Shown here: piece after piece, positions 5,178-5,699 of the stretch
Layout: every line of letters begins with the position of its first letter
Position numbering within the stretch: position 1 is the first letter of the stretch
Assembly: GCA_947479995.1 (NCBI GenBank)
Contig: CANKBT010000217.1
Span: 1 to 5,699, forward strand
Origin: Frankiaceae bacterium
Lineage (GTDB): Bacteria > Actinomycetota > Actinomycetes > Mycobacteriales > SCTD01
DNA: 5,699 nt
Direction: 5' to 3'
Translations under genes and position numbers: made by a program
Notes under the pieces: model-generated
Databases searched by the model: none
Told to the model about the DNA's origin: nothing
Seen by the model: only the letters and a program-made list of their open reading frames with translations

Positions 5178-5699
5178 TCAGACGTCGATGCCGCGGTCGG
5201 CGAGCCAGGGGCGCGGGTTGATCGCGCCGCCGCCGCCGGGGTGCACCTCGAAGTGCAGGTGCGGACCGGTGCTGTTGCCGGTCGAGCCGACCAGGCCGAT
5301 GGTCTCGCCGGCGGCGACGCGCTCGCCCTCGGTGGCCATGACCTTGCTCATGTGGGCGTAGTAGGTGAGCGTGCCGTCGGCGTGCTCGAGGATCACGAGG
5401 TTGCCGTAGCCGCCGCTGCTGCCGGTGCCCTTGACCTCGGAGACCACCGCGTCCGCGACGGCCTTGATGGGGGTGCCGGTCGGGGCGCCGAAGTCGAGGC
5501 CCGCGTGCAGGCGGCCCCAGCGCTGGCCGAAGCCGGAGGTGACGCTGCCGCTCGTCGGGCGGGCGTACGCGCCGGAGCGCGCGCCGCCGCGCGAGGCGCG
5601 CTCGGGCGTGGCGGCGGCCTCCACCGGCGCCGCCGCGGCGGGGGCGGGGGCGGCGCCGCGGGCGCGGGCCAGTGGCTGCACGGTGACCTTGGGGACCGC
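5178..5699 (-). CDS. M23 (LytM) family metallopeptidase, C-terminal part (partial)
   Basis: The frame is open to the right edge, so the N-terminus, with any signal peptide or LysM domains, lies outside; 173 residues are in view. An Ala/Pro-rich linker (about residues 7-45 of the visible part) leads to a full LytM domain. His65-x3-Asp69 and the second His of His147-x-His149 are the zinc ligands. His116 (in Tyr-Tyr-Ala-His) and His147 are the catalytic histidines by family knowledge. All these residues are present, so an active zinc endopeptidase cutting peptide cross-links of peptidoglycan is likely, as opposed to a degenerate EnvC/NlpD-like activator. The ending Asn-Pro-Arg-Pro-Trp-Leu is typical of secreted actinobacterial members. 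The GTG at 5681 is an internal valine codon and not convincing as a start, since the frame continues upstream of it. It converges on pcrA across the shared terminator. Confidence 0.93.
   Translation of the reverse strand, partial: AVPKVTVQPLARARGAAPAPAAAAPVEAAATPERASRGGARSGAYARPTSGSVTSGFGQRWGRLHAGLDFGAPTGTPIKAVADAVVSEVKGTGSSGGYGNLVILEHADGTLTYYAHMSKVMATEGERVAAGETIGLVGSTGNSTGPHLHFEVHPGGGGAINPRPWLADRGIDV

Noticed and set aside
5679..5681. GTG as start codon of the M23 peptidase
   Set aside because: The frame stays open upstream to the window edge, no ribosome binding site precedes it, and a secreted enzyme would need a signal peptide that is not found after it.

Overview
The window comes from a very GC-rich actinobacterium (Actinomycetota). 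Nearly every codon ends in G or C, the helicase is of the actinobacterial PcrA/UvrD1 type, and a GT87-type mannosyltransferase-like enzyme is present. No genus can be assigned from the sequence alone. The region looks like ordinary chromosome: I see no insertion sequence, tRNA, rRNA, CRISPR array, phage gene or attachment site.

Layout, left to right. (1) At 1-108 (+) is the last 35 codons of a probable membrane protein. (2) Overlapping its end tail to tail is a PIG-L/LmbE-type zinc deacetylase on the minus strand (84-791). (3) A 68-residue two-helix membrane protein of unknown function (809-1015, +) diverges from the deacetylase, with only 17 bp between the two start codons. (4) A short regulatory-looking gap (1016-1098) holds a 12-bp palindrome and a GC hairpin. 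(5) A 567-residue polytopic membrane protein follows (1099-2802, +). It fuses a degenerate PAP2 phosphatase-like half to a GT87 polyprenyl-phosphate-sugar glycosyltransferase half. (6) Ten bases later comes the helicase pcrA/uvrD1 (2813-5101, +), probably read from its own leaderless promoter whose -10 box contains the stop codon of the preceding gene. (7) A strong 15-bp hairpin separates pcrA from (8) a convergent secreted M23 (LytM) peptidase whose N-terminus lies beyond the right edge (5178-5699, -).

Functionally this is a mixed neighbourhood. The GT87 fusion and the M23 peptidase point to cell-envelope work (lipoglycan or glycolipid mannosylation, and peptidoglycan hydrolysis). PcrA serves DNA repair and replication-transcription conflict resolution. 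The PIG-L enzyme probably deacetylates an N-acetyl-glucosamine-type or related small substrate. There is no sign that they form one pathway.

I looked for an undescribed multi-gene system and do not see one. The points most worth a second look are the PAP2-GT87 fusion with a lost phosphate-binding motif, the compact and near-symmetric divergent start region, the leaderless pcrA promoter, and a candidate redox cysteine in the helicase 2B region.
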